A stretch of DNA of 64,000 bases from Kitasatospora sp. Root107 (GTDB lineage: Bacteria > Actinomycetota > Actinomycetes > Streptomycetales > Streptomycetaceae). Location: contig NZ_LMCT01000012.1 of the NCBI RefSeq assembly GCF_001424875.1, forward strand, positions 478,078 through 542,077. The letters run 5' to 3'. Of the stretch, positions 43,412-53,378 are shown one piece after another. The notes under the pieces were generated by a model that was not told the origin of the DNA, ran no database searches, and saw only the letters and a list, made by a program, of their open reading frames with translations. How positions within the stretch are numbered: the first letter of the stretch is position 1; each line of letters opens with the position of its first letter. The position numbers and the translations under genes are program-made.

Positions 43412-44425
43412 ATGGCGGTGAGGGCTACGACCGAGACAAGGCACTCGGATGTTACCGGCATCGGTAAGTCGTCATGGCGGCAGAGATGTGCATCGTACAT
43501 TGCCGACCTACAATCTCAGGTCGACAGATTACGACCCTCTGTGACGCCCGAAAACCGAAGCATCGCTGAAATGGCGGACAGGCATCTGGAAGCTGCCCGG
43601 CAGGCCGTCACGACACCAGGGGGACTGCGCTCGATCTGGTCAGGATCGGCAGTGGACCGGGCCTGGCCGAATCTGCACAAGACCGAAGAGGCAATTCTCA
43701 GAATATCCCCCACGGGCGACCTCAGATGGTGCGGAGCGACCGTCCTCGCCAAAGCCGAGCAGCATCTGGGGATCAAGGACCCCCAGCGGAAACTACTGGA
43801 AAGCCACCTGGGCGACAACAGCCACCAACTCGACGAGAACTTCCGAGACTTGGCGGTTCGCACGCTGCACGCCGCCAATGACGCGGCGGACTCCGAGCGG
43901 GCCCAGGTCAGGACGTTTCGCAATTTCCTGCTGAGCTCGATCCTCGCCCTGACGGTACTCGCTTCCCTGTCGGTGATCTGGGGATTCGCCGCCCCGGGGG
44001 CACTGGCGGAGAAGACGTGCTTCTATCCCGCCGGCGTACGACAGTGCCCGGTCGGAGCCGGTGAACCATCTGGTGTCGATCTGATGCTCGTGGAGTTCAT
44101 CGGAATGTGTGCAGCGGCCGTTGCCGGCGCGATTTCCCTGCGACACATACAGGGCACCGCAACGCCCTACATGGTGCCGATGGTGCTCATGCTGCTGCGG
44201 ATACCACTCGGAGCCCTTTCCGCCCTGCTCGGAATAATTCTCATTCGGGGCGAGTTCATTCCGGGCCTCACGTACCTGGACAACAGCGGCCAGATCGCAG
44301 CCTGGGCGATATTCTTCGGCATCGCCCAGGAGTCCATCACCCGCATGATCGATCAGCAGGGAAACCGGGTCCTCGACAATGCGAGAGGCTCCATGCGGGA
44401 GTTCGGGACGGTGCCGCGCGAATGA
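43412..44425 (+). CDS. Membrane protein of unknown function with TTA codon, atypical composition
   Basis: 337 residues from ATG 43412 (GGAGG at 43403-43407, rather close). Hydrophilic, partly helical N-terminal half (about 1-170; SYIADLQSQVDRLRPSV), then about four TM segments in the C-terminal half (SSILALTVLASLSVIWGFAA; PMVLMLLRIPLGALSALLGI) with two Cys in an extracytoplasmic loop. GC is visibly lower and codon use less biased than neighbours. A TTA leucine codon at 43529-43531 (about residue 40) makes it a candidate bldA target. No family recognised. It lies next to tRNA-Thr. Confidence 0.75.
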   Translation: MAVRATTETRHSDVTGIGKSSWRQRCASYIADLQSQVDRLRPSVTPENRSIAEMADRHLEAARQAVTTPGGLRSIWSGSAVDRAWPNLHKTEEAILRISPTGDLRWCGATVLAKAEQHLGIKDPQRKLLESHLGDNSHQLDENFRDLAVRTLHAANDAADSERAQVRTFRNFLLSSILALTVLASLSVIWGFAAPGALAEKTCFYPAGVRQCPVGAGEPSGVDLMLVEFIGMCAAAVAGAISLRHIQGTATPYMVPMVLMLLRIPLGALSALLGIILIRGEFIPGLTYLDNSGQIAAWAIFFGIAQESITRMIDQQGNRVLDNARGSMREFGTVPRE

Positions 44426-44526
44426 CAGAGACCTCTCGAAGCCACTCGACGGCGAAGGGCCGACTCCCCGGGGAACCCCCAGCGAGCCGGCCCTCAGTTG
44501 CGTCCCGTGGACGCTGCAAGCGCTGA

Positions 44527-44599
44527 GCCCCCTGTCGGATTCGAACCGACGACCTTCGCTTTACAAGAGCGGTGCTCTGGCCAACTGAGCTAAGGGGGC
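44527..44599 (-). tRNA. tRNA-Thr (anticodon TGT)
   Basis: 73 nt on the minus strand. The acceptor stem GCCCCCT pairs with AGGGGGC; the D-arm is TAGCTCAGTTGGCCAGAGCA, the anticodon loop CTTGTAA gives TGT, and the T-arm has GGTTCGAATCC. CCA is not encoded. Confidence 0.97.
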
Positions 44600-44786
44600 A
44601 CGGCGACCGTCCGCGGCGAGGCCACGGCGGCACCAGTGGGCAGTGTACCGGGCGGGCATGCCGTGGTGGGGAGGGATATCGGGAGCCGGGCGGCCCGGTC
44701 GTGATCGGACTGATGCCTGAATCGGTCGCCCAGGGGGCTGACAATCCGACGATCCGCCAGGTAGCGTCGCGGGAAGCCGTCTCGGC

Positions 44787-44802
44787 AGTGGTTCAGACCA
44801 CT
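44787..44802. promoter_or_regulatory. dre (DasR-responsive element) upstream of msiK
   Basis: AGTGGTTCAGACCACT matches the consensus A[CG]TGGTCTAGACCA[CG]T at 14 of 16 positions and is an inverted repeat (CAGTGGT-N4-ACCACTG, 44786-44803). It lies 78 bp upstream of the msiK ATG. DasR, the GntR-family GlcNAc/chitin regulator, is known to control such genes in Streptomyces. Confidence 0.75.
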
Positions 44803-44880
44803 GACAGGGGCGGCGGACGACAATCCCACCTTTACTCGGATCGTCCGGCACGTTCCTGCCGGTGAAGGAGTGTAAAAGCC

Positions 44881-45972
44881 ATGGCTTCTGTCACGTTCGA
44901 CAAGGCGACCCGGCTGTACCCCGGCGGCACCAAGCCCGCCGTGGACGCCCTGGAGCTGCACGTCGAGGACGGCGAGTTCCTCGTCCTGGTCGGCCCCTCC
45001 GGCTGTGGCAAGTCCACCAGCCTCCGGATGCTCGCGGGCCTCGAGGACGTCAACGGCGGTGCGATCCGCATCGGCGACCGCGACGTCACCCACCTGCCGC
45101 CGAAGGACCGGGACATCGCGATGGTGTTCCAGAACTACGCGCTCTACCCGCACATGACCGTCGCGGACAACATGGGCTTCGCGCTCAAGATCGCCGGCGT
45201 GAACAAGGCCGAGATCCGCGCCAAGGTCGAAGAGGCCGCCAAGATCCTCGACCTGACCGACTACCTGGACCGCAAGCCGAAGGCGCTCTCCGGCGGTCAG
45301 CGCCAGCGCGTCGCCATGGGCCGTGCGATCGTCCGTGAGCCGCAGGTCTTCCTGATGGACGAGCCGCTCTCCAACCTGGACGCCAAGCTCCGCGTCTCGA
45401 CCCGTACCCAGATCGCGTCGCTCCAGCGCCGCCTGGGCATCACCACCGTCTACGTGACGCACGACCAGGTCGAGGCCATGACCATGGGCGACCGCGTCGC
45501 GGTGCTCAAGGACGGTCTGCTGCAGCAGGTCGACACCCCGCGCAACATGTACGACCGCCCGGGCAACCTCTTCGTGGCCGGCTTCATCGGCTCGCCCGCG
45601 ATGAACCTGGTCGACGTCCCGCTGGTGGACGGCGGCGTGAAGTTCGGCGGCTCGGTCATCAACATCTCCCGTGAGGAGCTGGCCGGCGCCGGCACCGACA
45701 CGAGCGTGACCGTCGGCATCCGTCCGGAGCACTTCGAGATCGTCCCGGCGGGCGGCATCGAGGGCGTCGCGGTGACGGTGAACGTGGTCGAGGAGCTCGG
45801 CGCGGACGGCTTCGTCTACGGCACCACCAAGATCGGTGGCGACGACAAGGACATCGTCGTGCGCGTGCACGGCCGCCAGATCCCGCAGAAGGGCGAGACC
45901 ATCCACGTGGTCCCGAACGGCAGCGAGACCCACGTCTTCAACACCACCACCGGTGCCCGCCTGAGCGCCTGA
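44881..45972 (+). CDS. msiK: Multiple-sugar-import ABC ATPase MsiK
   Basis: 363 residues. MalK/MsiK-type ATPase: Walker A GPSGCGKST, Q-loop VFQNYALYPHMTV, signature LSGGQRQRVAMGRAIV, Walker B VFLMDEPLSNLD, H-loop YVTHDQVEAMTMGDRVAVL, then the C-terminal regulatory OB fold (GIRPEHFEIV). In Streptomyces, MsiK energises several CUT1 importers (cellobiose, maltose, chitobiose) that lack their own ATPase. The glucan transporter at 36-39 kb also lacks one. ATG 44881 follows AAGGAG. Confidence 0.96.
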   Translation: MASVTFDKATRLYPGGTKPAVDALELHVEDGEFLVLVGPSGCGKSTSLRMLAGLEDVNGGAIRIGDRDVTHLPPKDRDIAMVFQNYALYPHMTVADNMGFALKIAGVNKAEIRAKVEEAAKILDLTDYLDRKPKALSGGQRQRVAMGRAIVREPQVFLMDEPLSNLDAKLRVSTRTQIASLQRRLGITTVYVTHDQVEAMTMGDRVAVLKDGLLQQVDTPRNMYDRPGNLFVAGFIGSPAMNLVDVPLVDGGVKFGGSVINISREELAGAGTDTSVTVGIRPEHFEIVPAGGIEGVAVTVNVVEELGADGFVYGTTKIGGDDKDIVVRVHGRQIPQKGETIHVVPNGSETHVFNTTTGARLSA

Positions 45973-46019
45973 CGGCCCGTCGGCGCCCACCGAGGCGTCT
46001 GACGACTTGTCGACATCAC

Positions 46020-46054
46020 GAACCCCCGACCGGAGCTGATCCGGTCGGGGGTTC
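46020..46054 (+). terminator. Terminator of msiK
   Basis: Perfect 15-bp stem (46020-46034 with 46040-46054) with a 5-base loop and GTT after it. Confidence 0.9.
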
Positions 46055-46165
46055 GGTCGTCCGTGCGCCGTGCGTCAACCGGATGGCAGGACGAAACAGG
46101 ACACGCTTCACTCATTGGGGTAACGGAGGGCGACCTCGACCCCACACACCGCTACGCTCCTGACC

Positions 46166-46603
46166 GTGAAGCAGCTCGTGCGCCGCATCGGCCAGACCGT
46201 TGCCCTGACCCTGCCCGTGATCCTGGTGACCACCGGCACGCTCGCCGTCACCCGCGTCCCCTGGGCGCCACCGACCGGCCTCGACCAGCAGGTGGTGGCC
46301 GCCTCCAGTGGTGACGGCACCATCGGCCGCAGCGCGGCCGCCACCAACACGCAGGGCATGGCCCCGCAGGACGCCCTCCGGGTCGACCTGATGGACGAGC
46401 TGCGCACCCACAACCCGGGTACCGCACTCGACCTGCTGGAGCGCACCATGCGGGAGAAGCCCACGCTCACCCCGTACTGCAGCACGCTGGCCGCCGACCT
46501 CGGCAAGGCCGCCGTGCGCAAGTACCAGGGCGACGCGCAGCGGGCCCGCTCGTTCGCCCGCCCGGTCTGCGACGGCTCGTTCGCGGCGGGCGTGGTCGGC
46601 TAG
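46166..46603 (+). CDS. Membrane-anchored or secreted conserved protein, unknown function
   Basis: 145 residues from GTG 46166. The N-terminal TM (TVALTLPVILVTTGTLAVT) may be an uncleaved signal anchor. The exported part is mostly helical, with two Cys (YCSTLAADLG; RPVCDGSFA) likely to form a disulphide. It reads like a small cell-surface protein conserved near msiK in streptomycetes, but I do not know a named family. Confidence 0.72.
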   Translation: MKQLVRRIGQTVALTLPVILVTTGTLAVTRVPWAPPTGLDQQVVAASSGDGTIGRSAAATNTQGMAPQDALRVDLMDELRTHNPGTALDLLERTMREKPTLTPYCSTLAADLGKAAVRKYQGDAQRARSFARPVCDGSFAAGVVG

Positions 46604-46674
46604 GGAGCAGCCACCCGCGGGGCGTGGAACCCACGCGCCCCGTACGGTCACCCCGGCAGCCCTAGAGTGCTGTC

Positions 46675-47421
46675 ATGACCGCTGACTCGACCGCATCGCA
46701 CCCGCACTCCCCCGCCGTGACCCAGGCCGTCATCCTGGCGGGCGGGCAGGGCTCGCGGCTGCGCCCGTACACCGACGACCGGCCCAAGCCGCTGGTCGAG
46801 ATCCCGGGTACCGGGATGCCCATCCTGGGCCACCAGCTCGGCTGGCTCGCCGCCGAGGGGGTGACCGACGTGGTGATCTCCTGCGGGCACCTCGCCGAGG
46901 TGCTCCAGGAGTGGCTCGACCAGGCCGACCTGCCGCTCGCCGTCAGCACCGTGGTGGAGACCGTCCCGCTCGGCCGGGGCGGCGGCCTGAAGTACGCGGC
47001 CAAGGCGCTCCCCCGCCCCACCGAGCCCTGGTACGCCACCAACGGCGACATCTGGACCAGGTTCAGCCTGCGCGACATGGCCGCCTTCCACCACGAGCGG
47101 GACGCCCTCGCGACGCTCGCGCTGGCCCGGCCGCGGATCCCCTGGGGCGCGGTGGAGACCGACCAGTTCGGCAACGTGCTGGACTTCATCGAGTCGCCGC
47201 CCTCGCCCTTCCTGATCAACGCCGGGCTGTACGTCTTCGGTCCCGGCTTCCAGGAGCTGCTGCCGGACGTCGGCGACCACGAGCGCACCACCTTCCCCCA
47301 ACTCGCCCGCAGCAAGCGGCTGGCGGGCTACCAGCTGCCGCAGGGGTGCTACTGGCGGGCGATCGACACCGCGAAGGACCTCACCGAGGCGGCCAAGGAG
47401 CTGGCGGCGACCGCTTCCTGA
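46675..47421 (+). CDS. NDP-sugar nucleotidyltransferase (GMP/G1P thymidylyl-like)
   Basis: 248 residues. Nucleotide-binding motif AVILAGGQGSRLRPYTDDRP (GxGxRLxP...KP), then GRGGGLKYAAKALP, ATNGDIWTRF (metal Asp), and a C-terminal part NAGLYVFGPGF. It activates a sugar-1-phosphate; the sugar cannot be fixed (mannose-1-P guanylyltransferase-like). Lacks the left-handed beta-helix of larger GMPPs. Ends at a terminator hairpin. Confidence 0.88.
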   Translation: MTADSTASHPHSPAVTQAVILAGGQGSRLRPYTDDRPKPLVEIPGTGMPILGHQLGWLAAEGVTDVVISCGHLAEVLQEWLDQADLPLAVSTVVETVPLGRGGGLKYAAKALPRPTEPWYATNGDIWTRFSLRDMAAFHHERDALATLALARPRIPWGAVETDQFGNVLDFIESPPSPFLINAGLYVFGPGFQELLPDVGDHERTTFPQLARSKRLAGYQLPQGCYWRAIDTAKDLTEAAKELAATAS

Positions 47422-47446
47422 CGGCAGCTCAGAGCTCGGACAGGCA

Positions 47447-47481
47447 GAAGCGCGGTGGACCGGGGAGGTCCACCGCGCTTC
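47447..47481. terminator. Bidirectional terminator hairpin
   Basis: A perfect 15-bp stem (47447-47461 with 47467-47481) lies between the convergent nucleotidyltransferase and DoxX genes. Confidence 0.88.
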
Positions 47482-47505
47482 AACCGCTTCCGGAGAGGCC
47501 GCCGC

Positions 47506-49050
47506 TCAGGCGTCCACCCCGCTGGGACCGGTCCCCGATCCCATCCCCACCAGCAGCGGGGCGCCGAGCACCCCGCCCAGCAGCCCACCCGAGCTGCTGC
47601 TGGAGGCCGGCTTGGGTGCGGTGCCGCCCGTGCCGGTACCGGTGGTGGTGGAGCCGGCCGAACTGCCCTTGGCCGGGGTGGCGGCCGGGGCGACCGAACC
47701 GGACTCCGACTTGGTCGAACGGGGCTTGCCGCTCCCGCTCTTGCTGGGCGCGGGCGTCGGGGTCGGGGCGGGCGTCTTCGGTGCCGGGGTGACCGGGGCC
47801 GGGGTCGGCGAGGGGCCGTTGCCGGGCCACATCGGCGAACCGAAGTCGGTCGGGGGCTTGACCGGCGCCGGGTCGGGCCGGCCGCCGGTACGGACCGCCG
47901 CGCCGAGCATGGAGCCGAGCAGCAGGGTCAGCCCGACCACCACGGCGGTCACCACGCCACTGCGGCGCAGGATCCGCCGCCGCAGCGCGGCCGGGGCCGA
48001 GGAGCCGTACCGGCGCCAGGCCTCCAGCGCGATCCGGCCGTCCAGCGAACCGAACGGCGCCCCGGCGATCAGCAGGGGGCTCCAGGCCGCCAGGAAGATC
48101 AGGTCGGGGGTGTCGTAGACCGGCACCGCCCGCCAGCTGACCGTGAACAGCAGCGCGGCCGACAGGGCCATCGCCGTCCCGGCCGCGGCCCGCTGCCAGA
48201 GGCCGAGGATCGACAGCACGCCGACCACGATCTGGATGAACGCGACCGCGAGCCCGGAGCCCACCGGGTGGGCCATCGCGAAGTCCAGCAGCGGCTGCGC
48301 CACCCCCCACGGGTGCAGCGAAGCCAGCCAGCGCATCATCGAGCCGCGGTCGCCGCCGTCGAAGTACACCGGGTCGCAGAGCTTGCTGAACCCGGCGTAG
48401 ACCGAGAGCGAGCCGAGCACGATCCGCAGCGGCAGCAGCACCAGACCGAGGTCGACCTTGCGGCCGGGGTACCAGGCGTGTCTGGAGTCGGGGCCGGTCG
48501 CCGAGACCTCCGGCAGCTCGCCCGCGGGGGCCCAGCTCTCCACCGGCTCGGGCAGCGGCGGACGGGCCGGGCTCTGCCGGTACGCCCGGAGCTGCTCGGT
48601 GTCGTCGCCGCCGACCGGCCCGGCCGGGGCCGGCACGGTGTTGAGGCGGACCGCCTCCAGCAGCTGGGTGGCCGCCATGTCGCCGGGGGCCGCCTGGCCG
48701 CTCCAGGTGACGGCGGTGACCCGCCCCTTGCGCCGGATCGGGGTGGCACCAGCCACCACCGCGCCGCCCGCACCGGCCAGCGCCGGGACCTGGAGGCCGC
48801 CGACCACGACCTGGGGGGTGACCATCGGGCGAGGGGTGAAGCCCGCCATTGCGTACGGATCGCCGAAGGCCGCGCCCGCCGGGGTGTCGATCAGCGGGGC
48901 CACCGGGGCGGCCAGCCGGACCCGGAAGCTGGCCTGGGTACTGCTGAGCCGAGCCGGGTCGGACGGCACCTTGACCGTGTTGAGGCCGGGGCCGGCATCT
49001 ATTCCCGCCATGCCGCCCGGGGCGGGGCGCCGAGGTGTTCTGGTGTCCAC
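47506..49050 (-). CDS. DoxX-family membrane protein with long flanking low-complexity parts
   Basis: 514 residues from GTG 49050 (a later ATG, MAGIDAG, is possible). About 1-185: a hydrophilic, Pro-rich cytoplasmic region. About 200-345: a DoxX four-TM domain (LPLRIVLGSLSVYAGFSKLC; AFIQIVVGVLSILGLWQRAA; DLIFLAAWSPLLIAG). About 350-385: a further basic segment and TM (RRRILRRSGVV then VTAVVVGLTLLLGSML). About 390-490: a Pro/Thr/Ser-rich, probably surface-exposed tail. The DoxX fold is linked to membrane redox partners (MRC complex in mycobacteria). Exact role unknown. Confidence 0.85.
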   Translation of the reverse strand: MDTRTPRRPAPGGMAGIDAGPGLNTVKVPSDPARLSSTQASFRVRLAAPVAPLIDTPAGAAFGDPYAMAGFTPRPMVTPQVVVGGLQVPALAGAGGAVVAGATPIRRKGRVTAVTWSGQAAPGDMAATQLLEAVRLNTVPAPAGPVGGDDTEQLRAYRQSPARPPLPEPVESWAPAGELPEVSATGPDSRHAWYPGRKVDLGLVLLPLRIVLGSLSVYAGFSKLCDPVYFDGGDRGSMMRWLASLHPWGVAQPLLDFAMAHPVGSGLAVAFIQIVVGVLSILGLWQRAAAGTAMALSAALLFTVSWRAVPVYDTPDLIFLAAWSPLLIAGAPFGSLDGRIALEAWRRYGSSAPAALRRRILRRSGVVTAVVVGLTLLLGSMLGAAVRTGGRPDPAPVKPPTDFGSPMWPGNGPSPTPAPVTPAPKTPAPTPTPAPSKSGSGKPRSTKSESGSVAPAATPAKGSSAGSTTTGTGTGGTAPKPASSSSSGGLLGGVLGAPLLVGMGSGTGPSGVDA

Positions 49051-49128
49051 ACCCGTCTAACCGGGTGACGGCCGGTTAGGACACTCTCCCGGGTGGATTC
49101 CTGACCCGGATTGAAGTGATCATGAGTA

Positions 49129-49160
49129 AACCGACCGGGCCTGACCAGGCCCGATCGGTT
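49129..49160 (-). terminator. Terminator of rlmB
   Basis: A 13-bp stem with one mismatch (49129-49141 with 49148-49160) lies 33 bp downstream of the rlmB stop. Confidence 0.75.
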
Positions 49161-49193
49161 CACTACGACAAATGAGCGTCAAGCTCCGGTGGT

Positions 49194-50189
49194 TCAGACG
49201 CCCTTGGCCCGCAGCCGGGCGGCCTCGTAGAGCACGATGCCCGCCGCGACACCGGCGTTCAGCGACTCGGTCGCCCCCGGCATCGGGATCCGCACCCGGA
49301 TGTCACAGGTCTCCGAGACCAGCCGGGAGAGGCCCTTGCCCTCGCTGCCGGCCACGATCACGACCGGTCCGGTGAGCGCCGCCAGATCGCCGATCTCCGC
49401 CTCGCCGTCGGCCGCCAGGCCGACCACGATCAGGCCGGCCTTCTGGTACGCCTCCAGCGCGCGGGTCATGTTGGTGGCGCGCGCCACGGGCAGTCGCGCC
49501 GCGGCGCCCGAGGAGGTCTTCCACGCCCCGGCGGTCATACCGGCGGCCCGGCGCTCCGGGATCACCACGCCGTGCGCCCCGAAGGCGGCGGCGGAGCGGA
49601 CCACGGCACCGAGGTTGCGGGAGTCGGTGACCCCGTCCAGCGCGATCACCAGCGCGTCCTCGCCCTTGTCGGCGGCGTCGGCCAGCAGGTCCTCCGGGTG
49701 CGCGTACTCGTACGGCGGGACCTGGAGCACCATGCCCTGGTGGTTCATCCCACCGGTCATGTTGTCGAGCTGGACGCGCGGCGCCTCCATCAGCGGCACA
49801 CCGCGCTCGGTGGCGGCCTGCAGCGCCTCGCGCACCCGGTCGTCGGTGTCGATGAACTGGAGCACGTACAGCGCCGTGGCGGGCACGCCGCCGCGCAGCG
49901 CCTCGACCACCGAGTTACGGCCGAAGACCAGCTCGGCCGCGCCCGATCCGCCACGGCCGCCACGGCCACCGGCCCCGGCCCGGCGCATGCCGGCCCGCGA
50001 CTTGGCGTCCATCTCCCGCTTCACGGCGGCGTTGGCCTGCCGCTGCTTGATGTGACCCTTGCGAGCCGAGGCGGGCGGGGTCGGACCCTTGCCTTGGAGC
50101 GCCTTCCGGCTGTGCCCGCCGGTGCCGACACTCGCGCCCTTCTTCGAGTCGGGGTTGCGTCGGTTCCTGCGCTGGCTGTTGCCGGCCAT
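49194..50189 (-). CDS. rlmB: 23S rRNA 2'-O-methyltransferase RlmB (TrmH family)
   Basis: 331 residues from ATG 50189 with AAGGGAAG upstream. N-terminal ~85 residues are basic and disordered (RRNRRNPDSKKGAS), then a L30e-like substrate domain (ELVFGRNSVVEALRGG) and the SPOUT knot: motif 1 ALDGVTDSRNLGAVVRSAAA, motif 2 VIVAGSEGKGL, motif 3 RIPMPGATESLNAGVAAGIV. It methylates G2251 of 23S rRNA (E. coli numbering). 119 bp after cysS on the same strand, as in other streptomycetes. Confidence 0.94.
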   Translation of the reverse strand: MAGNSQRRNRRNPDSKKGASVGTGGHSRKALQGKGPTPPASARKGHIKQRQANAAVKREMDAKSRAGMRRAGAGGRGGRGGSGAAELVFGRNSVVEALRGGVPATALYVLQFIDTDDRVREALQAATERGVPLMEAPRVQLDNMTGGMNHQGMVLQVPPYEYAHPEDLLADAADKGEDALVIALDGVTDSRNLGAVVRSAAAFGAHGVVIPERRAAGMTAGAWKTSSGAAARLPVARATNMTRALEAYQKAGLIVVGLAADGEAEIGDLAALTGPVVIVAGSEGKGLSRLVSETCDIRVRIPMPGATESLNAGVAAGIVLYEAARLRAKGV

Positions 50190-50260
50190 GGCTGTACTTC
50201 CCTTGTCTGTCTCGCACGCCCCGGCGGCGACCGCCGACGGCATGCTCTGCGTCATGCGGA

Positions 50261-50287
50261 TGGGCCGTACCGGTCCGGTACGGCCCA
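50261..50287 (-). terminator. Hairpin downstream of cysS
   Basis: TGGGCCGTACCGG (50261-50273) is complementary to 50275-50287, a 13-base arm with a one-base centre. In RNA this forms a stem of about 11-12 bp. It lies 22 bp past the cysS stop. Confidence 0.65.
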
Positions 50288-50308
50288 CCCTCACCCCGGA
50301 AAGCGGGG

Positions 50309-51703
<1,395 letters not shown>

Positions 51704-51775
51704 AGCGTCAAGCGTAGTGGGCTACAGGGGGTGCCCCGCCACCTTTCGCCCACGGGGACGTCAACTGCGCCGGGT

Positions 51776-51820
51776 TCAGGCGCTGCCGACCGCCTTGCGG
51801 GGCGACAGCCGGACCACCAC
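51776..51820 (-). CDS. Candidate 14-residue leader peptide upstream of cysS
   Basis: GTG 51820 with a perfect GGGAGG 7 bases upstream, followed by a short open frame encoding MVVRLSPRKAVGSA and stop, 72 bp before the cysS start codon on the same strand. It contains no Cys codon, so it is not a classical cysteine attenuator. It may be a translated uORF or a chance hit. Confidence 0.3.
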   Translation of the reverse strand: MVVRLSPRKAVGSA

Positions 51821-51905
51821 GGGGTCACCTCCCGGTGCAGCTCCAGGCACCGGTACGGGTGGTCCGGCACGTTGACGAGAGCAGGCCGATCCGGAAGAGC
51901 GGCCC

Positions 51906-52397
51906 TCAGACCCGGTACACCAACGCCGTGGCGATCGCGGCCAGACCCTCGGCCCGGCCGGTCAGGCCGAGACCGTCGGTGGTGGTGCCGGAGACCGAGA
52001 CCGGCGCGCCCACCGCCGCCGAGAGCGCGGCCTGCGCCTCGGCCCGGCGCTTGCCGACCTTCGGCCGGACGCCGATCACCTGGACCGCGACGTTGCCGAT
52101 CTCGAAGCCCGCCGCCCGGACGATCCGGGCCGCCTCGGTGAGCAGCGCGACACCGGAGGCGCCGGACCACTCGGGGCGGTCGGTGCCGAAGTGCGCACCC
52201 AGGTCGCCCACCCCGGCCGCCGAGAACAGCGCGTCGCAGGCGGCGTGCGCCGCCACGTCCGCGTCCGAGTGCCCGGCCAGCCCGAACTCGGCCTCCGGCC
52301 ACTCGAGCCCGGCCACCCAGAGCGGGCGGCCGGCCTCGAAGGCGTGCACGTCGGTGCCGATCCCGACCAGCGGGATCAGAGGAGTGTCAGAAGCCAT
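51906..52397 (-). CDS. ispF: 2-C-methyl-D-erythritol 2,4-cyclodiphosphate synthase IspF
   Basis: 163 residues. MEP pathway step 5. Motifs: [10 protein letters not shown] (Asp16, His18 metal ligands), [26 protein letters not shown], and the C-terminal [20 protein letters not shown]. Its ATG lies inside the end of ispD (11-bp overlap), so translation is coupled. Supplies isoprenoid precursors, including those of the prenyl synthase at 18 kb. Confidence 0.96.
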   Translation of the reverse strand: MASDTPLIPLVGIGTDVHAFEAGRPLWVAGLEWPEAEFGLAGHSDADVAAHAACDALFSAAGVGDLGAHFGTDRPEWSGASGVALLTEAARIVRAAGFEIGNVAVQVIGVRPKVGKRRAEAQAALSAAVGAPVSVSGTTTDGLGLTGRAEGLAAIATALVYRV

Positions 52398-53160
52398 CGG
52401 AAGCCCTCCTCCGGGCGAGGACGGCCTCGGCCAGCACCAGGTCCAGCGGACGCGTCACCTTGAACGCCTCCTCGTGGCCCGGCACCACCACCACCTTGCC
52501 GCCGAACTGCTCCACCAGCCCGGCGTCGTCGGTGACCGCCACCGGCTCGGTGAGTGCCCGCTCGTGCGCCGCCGCCAGGACGTCCCGGCGGAAGCCCTGC
52601 GGCGTCTGCACCGCGCGGAGCGTCGAACGGTCGGGCGTGTCCAGCACCGGCTCGGGACGGCCGCCGCTCTGCGGCTCGACCAGCTTCACGGTGTCGGCCA
52701 GCGGCACCGCGGGCACCACCGCCTCGGCTCCGGCCCGGACGGCCGCGGCGACCGCGTCCACCACCTCGACCGGGACCAGCGGCCGGGCCGCGTCGTGCAC
52801 CAGCACGATGCCGACCTCGGCCGGGATCGCGGCCAGGCCGAGCCGGACCGACTCCTGCCGGGTGTCACCGCCGGCCACCACCCGGATGTCCTTGCCGTCC
52901 AGCCCGTGACTGTCCAGCAGGGCGATCACCTCGGCCACCCCCTCCGGCGGGGCCGCCACCACCACCAGGCCGACCGCCCGACTGCGCGCCAGTGCCCGGA
53001 CCGCGTGCACCAGCAGGGGAACCCCGCCGAGCTCACGCAGCGCCTTCGGGGCACCGGGGCCGAGCCGCTCGCCCCGCCCTGCGGCGGGGACCACGGCTGC
53101 TGCGACTGCTGCTGTGCCGTTCAGGGTTTCGCTCCTTCGGCGCTGTGCCGGTTCTTCCAA
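52387..53160 (-). CDS. ispD: 2-C-methyl-D-erythritol 4-phosphate cytidylyltransferase IspD
   Basis: 257 residues if the TTG at 53160 is used; the true start is uncertain. CTP-binding loop [41 protein letters not shown], and [15 protein letters not shown] with [14 protein letters not shown] pathway step 3. No ATG/GTG precedes the conserved [10 protein letters not shown] core at a normal distance, and the first ~15 codons coincide with a repeated CTTCGGCGC-type hairpin sequence, so the 5' end may begin downstream of what is open. Confidence 0.93.
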   Translation of the reverse strand: MEEPAQRRRSETLNGTAAVAAAVVPAAGRGERLGPGAPKALRELGGVPLLVHAVRALARSRAVGLVVVAAPPEGVAEVIALLDSHGLDGKDIRVVAGGDTRQESVRLGLAAIPAEVGIVLVHDAARPLVPVEVVDAVAAAVRAGAEAVVPAVPLADTVKLVEPQSGGRPEPVLDTPDRSTLRAVQTPQGFRRDVLAAAHERALTEPVAVTDDAGLVEQFGGKVVVVPGHEEAFKVTRPLDLVLAEAVLARRRASDGF

Positions 53161-53319
53161 GTTTCGCGGTCAGGTTTCGCGCCTTCGGCGCGATGGGTAT
53201 GGCCCAGGCGAACGCCCGACGGTGCCCCGGCCCCTTCCGCAAGCACCGGGTCTCCGTCAGACCGTTCGACCAGTGCCCGGGTACGCCGAAGCGCCCGAGG
53301 TGCCGGGTGACCACCTGGA

Positions 53320-53331
53320 TCACGTACGTGA
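53320..53331. promoter_or_regulatory. Palindrome between ispD and carD
   Basis: TCACGTACGTGA, a perfect 12-bp palindrome, within a wider imperfect symmetry from about 53304 to 53341. It lies 48 bp past the carD stop and 160 bp before ispD. A regulator-binding site or transcript end is possible. Confidence 0.4.
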
Positions 53332-53378
53332 CCATGGTGACGCACCGACATCGGGCGCTTCGACCTGCGGGGGCTGAA

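Noticed and set aside
43298..44526. Integrated element at tRNA-Thr
   Set aside because: No integrase, excisionase or duplicated tRNA 3' end found; kept only as a compositional note.
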